Part shown: positions 6,051-8,986 of the stretch, one piece after another
How the letters are laid out: every line of letters starts with the position of its first letter
Position numbering within the stretch: position 1 is the first letter of the stretch
Assembly: GCA_947461165.1 (NCBI GenBank)
Contig: CANHJR010000032.1
Location: 1 to 8,986 of the forward strand
Reading direction: 5' to 3'
Length of the DNA: 8,986 nucleotides
Source of the DNA: Saprospirales bacterium
GTDB lineage: Bacteria > Bacteroidota > Bacteroidia > Chitinophagales > JADJOU01
The notes under the pieces: generated by a model
What the model was told of the DNA's origin: nothing
Seen by the model: only the letters and a program-made list of their open reading frames with translations
The model's database searches: none
Program-made: the position numbers and the translations under genes

Positions 6051-7103
6051 TTAATTAAATGGAATGTTGAATAAAACTTTTCCTGTTGTTTTGGCTATGG
6101 TTCCAAGAGTTTGCCAGAACTTATTATTTGTTTTGATTTTTGGCAATTTGAAGGCACCTTTGCCAGACTGTATTAGCTCAACAATATTAACACCTTTTTC
6201 GTAACCAGCTGTTTGCAAGATTTCTTTACCCATTTGAAGAAACTTAGGGAACTGGCCTGTCTTCGTATTGAGAAGTTTTGAAAAGTCAAATTGTACTTGT
6301 CCATTGTCATCAAGTATTACAGGAAACAATGACAAATCGATTGCTTTACCATCAACCTGAAAAAGTACCGGTTTGTTTGGATCCAATATCGGAACATCCT
6401 GTCCATTTTGAGGTATAAGACCTGCTGCTTTAAATCCATTTTTTAACTGTGCTTGTGCTATTTCATTTTCACCAAAAATACTTGCTATTCCATTCTTATT
6501 GTACAAGGGCATTCGCACCGTAATTTCGATCATTCCATCTCTTTCGACTGCCGCTCCTATTTGCTTTGCACCTTTTATTTTTCCTTCTACACGGCTATAA
6601 ATATAGTCATAGGTGGTTATCATGTCTTCTACTTTGGTTTCACCTACTATTTCTACCCCTTTGACTATTTCCAACAAATTGCGTTGTGCGACGACTATTG
6701 CTCCTCGTGTTGCCATCAGCTTGGCTTGAGCTTTGTTTTTGAATCGATCATAGTCTATCGCTGTCTGCCCTCGTGCTTCAATATATTGCTGAGACCAGTT
6801 GATACTGCCATTAGGTTTGTCTACAACGATGTCTTGTGTACGAATATCTTCTAGAGGCACTCCTTGTGAGGGGTTAATAATGGTTGGCGTCACTTGATCT
6901 GTAGCCACAGGCTTTACAGACTCAATTTGTTCAGCACTGACAGCTGGTACAGTCAGTGGTGCGCTGATATCATTAATAATACGTTGTGGTTCTATTTTGA
7001 CTGGTTCGGTCGAAATCTGATCAACCCTTATTGGGTCAATTCCTCGTTGAGCGTATATCATGTTTGGAGCCAAAAACAATAGAATAATAGAACTATATTT
7101 CAT
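6051..7103 (-). CDS. Exported LPP20/FlgT-N-like domain protein
   Basis: Function unknown. A signal peptide (MKYSSIILLFLAPNMIYA, cleavage before Gln19) is followed by a Pro/Val/Ile-rich, probably extended stretch (20-98). Residues 103-200 fit the LPP20/FlgT-N pattern: YIEARGQ, a long Ala-rich helix, VVAQRNLLEIVKGVEIVGETKVED, DYIYSRVEGKIKGA and a final strand ITVRMPLY. Residues 230-320 include PVLFQVDGKAIDLSLFPVIL followed by DDNGQVQFD. This recalls the GLIIDARG..P.I.D..G segment that follows LPP20-like domains in other phyla, with the GLIIDARG core changed. There is no lipobox cysteine, so it is probably periplasmic or a cargo of later export rather than a lipoprotein. It is the first gene of the three-gene unit, has a -7 box 19 bases before its ATG, and is a distant relative of the next gene product over the GV-I--ETKVE segment. 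Confidence 0.8.
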   Translation of the reverse strand: MKYSSIILLFLAPNMIYAQRGIDPIRVDQISTEPVKIEPQRIINDISAPLTVPAVSAEQIESVKPVATDQVTPTIINPSQGVPLEDIRTQDIVVDKPNGSINWSQQYIEARGQTAIDYDRFKNKAQAKLMATRGAIVVAQRNLLEIVKGVEIVGETKVEDMITTYDYIYSRVEGKIKGAKQIGAAVERDGMIEITVRMPLYNKNGIASIFGENEIAQAQLKNGFKAAGLIPQNGQDVPILDPNKPVLFQVDGKAIDLSLFPVILDDNGQVQFDFSKLLNTKTGQFPKFLQMGKEILQTAGYEKGVNIVELIQSGKGAFKLPKIKTNNKFWQTLGTIAKTTGKVLFNIPFN

Positions 7104-7121
7104 AATTGGAATTTATGGGTT

Positions 7122-7160
7122 CAAAGATAGTGATTTGTGTTATATTATTTAGTTCAAAAA
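7122..7160 (-). promoter_or_regulatory. Promoter of the three-gene exported-protein unit
   Basis: On the minus strand TATCTTTG (7129-7122) is a match to TAnnTTTG and TTTTTG (7160-7155) is a -33 candidate. The spacer of 25 bases is a little longer than usual. Transcription would begin about 12 bases before the ATG at 7103. No second box is seen before the two following genes. The rest of the 288-base gap back to sufB holds a 13-base palindrome (7294-7306) and no credible gene. Confidence 0.55.
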
Positions 7161-7391
7161 AATAGAATAACCTAGAAAGTTTAGATATTGTAACAAATAA
7201 TTTGAACCAGTGCGTTTGGGTAAGAACCATTAAATTAAATGCTCAAATACCTCTGGAGCTATGCCATCTTGACAAGGTTTCTGTCAGACAATCGCAGTTC
7301 AACTGCAATCAAATCCGGCTTGTCCATCTTTCAATCTCATGATAGAAGGGAGGGTAAAAAAAGAAAACAGAGTTTAAATATAGACGGAAAT

Positions 7392-8837
7392 CTAGCCGAC
7401 AGAATTCTCCAGCGTTATCTCCAATAACTTCTGCGCCTCTACTGCGAACTCCATTGGTAATTCTTTGAAAACCTCTTTGCAGAATCCGTTTACGATGAGA
7501 TGGACCGCTTCTTCTGCGCCTATTCCTCGCTGGTTGCAATAGAACAGTTGATCTTCACCGATTTTTGAAGTGGAGGCTTCGTGTTCGACTTTTCCTGTTT
7601 TGTTTTTAATTTCAATATATGGGAACGTATGAGCGCCACATTCACCACCCATGAGCATACTGTCGCATTGGGAGAAATTATAGGCATTGTCCGCATTCGG
7701 TTGGATTTGAACCAGTCCGCGGTAGGTATTTTGACTCTTTCCGGCAGATATCCCTTTGGATACAATTCGACTTCTAGTATTTTTTCCTAGATGAATCATC
7801 TTGGTTCCTGTATCAGCTTGCTGATGGTTGTTGGTCACCGCCACGCTATAGAACTCTCCGATAGAGTCGTCACCCTTGAGAATACAAGACGGATACTTCC
7901 AAGTGATAGCGCTTCCTGTCTCTACTTGGGTCCAAGATATCTTAGACTTATAGCCTTGGCAGATACCTCGTTTGGTTACAAAATTATAGACGCCGCCCTT
8001 GCCATTTTCATCTCCAGGGTACCAGTTTTGTACGGTAGAATATTTGATTTCAGCTCGTTCTAGTGCAACCAACTCTACCACTGCGGCATGAAGTTGATTC
8101 TCATCTCGCTGCGGCGCGGTACAGCCTTCAAGATAGCTCACATAGCTATCATCATCGGCTATGATTAGTGTTCTTTCAAATTGACCTGTGTTTTCGGCAT
8201 TGATGCGGAAATAAGTAGAAAGTTCCATTGGGCATCGAACACCCTTTGGAATATATACAAACGATCCATCACTAAACACCGCTGAATTCAGCGCCGAATA
8301 GTAATTGTCCCGCGGCGGAACGACGGATCCGATATATTGTATTACGAGGTCCGCATGGTCTTTGATCGCATCGGAGATAGAACAAAAGATGATTCCTTTT
8401 TTATTGAGTTCCTCTTTGAATGAAGTGAATACGCTCTCGCTGTCCATCACAAAGTCCATGGCGACATTGCCAAGCTTCTGCTGCTCCATAGCGCTGATAC
8501 CCAGCTTGTCCCAAGTCTTGCGTATCTCAGGATCCACTTCGTCTAGTGAATTTAACTTTGGTTTCTTCTTAGCAGCTGCGTAGAAAATGATCTCTTGAAA
8601 ATCAATTTTAGGGTACCCCAATTTAGCCCAATCAGGTTCTTCCATTTTGAGCCAGTGATTATAGGCTTTGAGTCTCCATTCGAGCATCCATTCTGGCTCA
8701 TTTTTCTTTGCAGATATAAACCGGACGATGTCTTCATTGAGGCCTTTTTCGGCATATTCTTGTTCGATATTTGTCGTAAAACCGTATTTGTATTCGGTTT
8801 CCGATGTTTTGGCTATCAATATGTCCTCTTCTTGCAT
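7392..8837 (-). CDS. sufB: SufB, Fe-S cluster scaffold subunit
   Basis: SufB receives sulfur from the SufS/SufE desulfurase pair and, with SufD and the SufC ATPase, assembles Fe-S clusters in the cytosol. The family pattern is clear throughout. Helical N-terminal features include EPEWMLEWRLKAYNHW (47-62). The beta-helix core includes YIPKGVRCPMELSTYFRIN (195-213), SYLEGCTAP (234-242) with Cys239 at the sulfur-accepting position, and VQNWYPGDENGKGGVYNFVTKRG (269-291). The C-terminal part has GGECGAHTFPYIE (397-409), where Cys400 matches the cluster-site cysteine, and VEHEASTSKIGEDQLFYCNQRG (417-438), where His419 and Glu420 match the SufB-SufD interface residues. The length of 481 is normal. 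It starts 20 bases after a -7 box and a long inverted repeat. The following gene is not sufC but an unrelated exported protein 288 bases away. Confidence 0.98.
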   Translation of the reverse strand: MQEEDILIAKTSETEYKYGFTTNIEQEYAEKGLNEDIVRFISAKKNEPEWMLEWRLKAYNHWLKMEEPDWAKLGYPKIDFQEIIFYAAAKKKPKLNSLDEVDPEIRKTWDKLGISAMEQQKLGNVAMDFVMDSESVFTSFKEELNKKGIIFCSISDAIKDHADLVIQYIGSVVPPRDNYYSALNSAVFSDGSFVYIPKGVRCPMELSTYFRINAENTGQFERTLIIADDDSYVSYLEGCTAPQRDENQLHAAVVELVALERAEIKYSTVQNWYPGDENGKGGVYNFVTKRGICQGYKSKISWTQVETGSAITWKYPSCILKGDDSIGEFYSVAVTNNHQQADTGTKMIHLGKNTRSRIVSKGISAGKSQNTYRGLVQIQPNADNAYNFSQCDSMLMGGECGAHTFPYIEIKNKTGKVEHEASTSKIGEDQLFYCNQRGIGAEEAVHLIVNGFCKEVFKELPMEFAVEAQKLLEITLENSVG

Positions 8838-8857
8838 TCTCTGATTCTGTTATGTTG

Positions 8858-8865
8858 CAAAACTA
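8858..8865 (-). promoter_or_regulatory. -7 box of sufB
   Basis: The minus strand reads TAGTTTTG, matching TAnnTTTG, and would start transcription about 14 bases before the sufB ATG. The expected -33 region falls inside the adjoining inverted repeat (8866-8912) and has no clear TTTG, so a bound regulator may govern this promoter. Confidence 0.5.
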
Positions 8866-8912
8866 ACGATCTCTCTCCAATTGAATCTAATAATTCCTTG
8901 AAGAGAGATCGT
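8866..8912. repeat. 15-bp inverted repeat beside the sufB promoter
   Basis: ACGATCTCTCTCCAA (8866-8880) is mirrored by TTGAAGAGAGATCGT (8898-8912), 14 of 15 positions, with a 17-base centre. In minus-strand RNA the one mismatch becomes a U-G pair, and the centre can add a 4-bp GAAU/AUUC stem. The repeat abuts the sufB -7 box exactly. It may be an operator for an iron or Fe-S responsive regulator covering the -33 region. It could instead be a terminator for a gene beyond the window, since UAGUUUUG follows the stem, or an attenuator if transcription enters from further right. The sequence alone does not decide. Confidence 0.75.
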
Positions 8913-8977
8913 ACTTTGATTAAAAAAATTGCTAGGCTATTTAAAGTCTATAAATGGATTTTGTTATATCCCACCAT

Positions 8978-8985
8978 CAAAGTTA
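8978..8985 (-). promoter_or_regulatory. possible second upstream -7 box
   Basis: The minus strand reads TAACTTTG, a TAnnTTTG match at the window edge. The -33 region is outside the window and cannot be checked. If used, its transcript would run through the inverted repeat at 8912-8866 into sufB. It could equally lie in the end of an upstream gene. Confidence 0.22.
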
Positions 8986-8986
8986 A

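Noticed and set aside
6453..6854. 133-codon plus-strand frame opposite the first FlgT-like gene
   Set aside because: Antisense shadow with a Tyr/Phe/Cys-rich product and no family pattern.
7294..7306. Palindrome GCAGTTCAACTGC in the sufB 3' gap
   Set aside because: Stem of only 4-6 bp with no U-run on either strand, so not supported as a terminator; as an operator it has no promoter beside it.
7259..7327. 22-residue ATG-started minus-strand frame (MDKPDLIAVELRLSDRNLVKMA) between sufB and the exported-protein unit
   Set aside because: Too short to judge, no ribosome site or promoter of its own, and no known counterpart in suf operons.
8931..8986. End of an upstream gene at the right edge (minus frame ending NFDGGI and a stop at about 8970)
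   Set aside because: Only a handful of codons are visible and a -7-like box overlaps them, so a coding call cannot be supported.

Overview
The window looks like chromosomal DNA of a Bacteroidota bacterium, possibly from the Saprospiria/Chitinophagia side, though I cannot fix the family. The evidence is the repeated TAnnTTTG box (the Bacteroidota -7 promoter element) in front of several transcription units, weak or absent Shine-Dalgarno sequences, a DUF4476 protein, SufB and SufC of the type usual in this phylum, and moderately AT-rich DNA. No RNA genes, insertion sequences or CRISPR arrays were seen.

Layout. The left edge (1-47, minus) holds the first codons of a probable secreted protein that runs out of the window. 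It is divergent from a complete class A penicillin-binding protein (342-2582, plus), a bifunctional peptidoglycan glycosyltransferase/transpeptidase. This gene converges, with a 6-base gap, on a long minus-strand series. In transcription order the series is sufB (8837-7392), three genes for exported proteins (7103-6051, 6044-4881, 4849-3872) and sufC (3344-2589).

sufB and sufC encode two parts of the SufBCD scaffold that builds Fe-S clusters, and they are usually adjacent. Here about 4 kb separates them, sufC has its own 527-base upstream spacer with a candidate promoter and a 9-base tandem repeat, and sufD and sufS are not in the window. The sufB promoter lies directly beside a 15-bp inverted repeat that may be an operator, attenuator or terminator.

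The three genes between sufB and sufC look like one transcription unit: a single -7 box before the first gene, gaps of 6 and 31 bases, and a candidate terminator after the last. The first two products each have a signal peptide and a FlgT-N/LPP20-like domain, and they share a recognisable segment (GV-I--ETKVE------D-I-S---G-I). The third has a signal peptide, a Thr-rich linker and a C-terminal DUF4476 domain. They may form an envelope complex or pathway without a described function; this trio is the best candidate here for something new.
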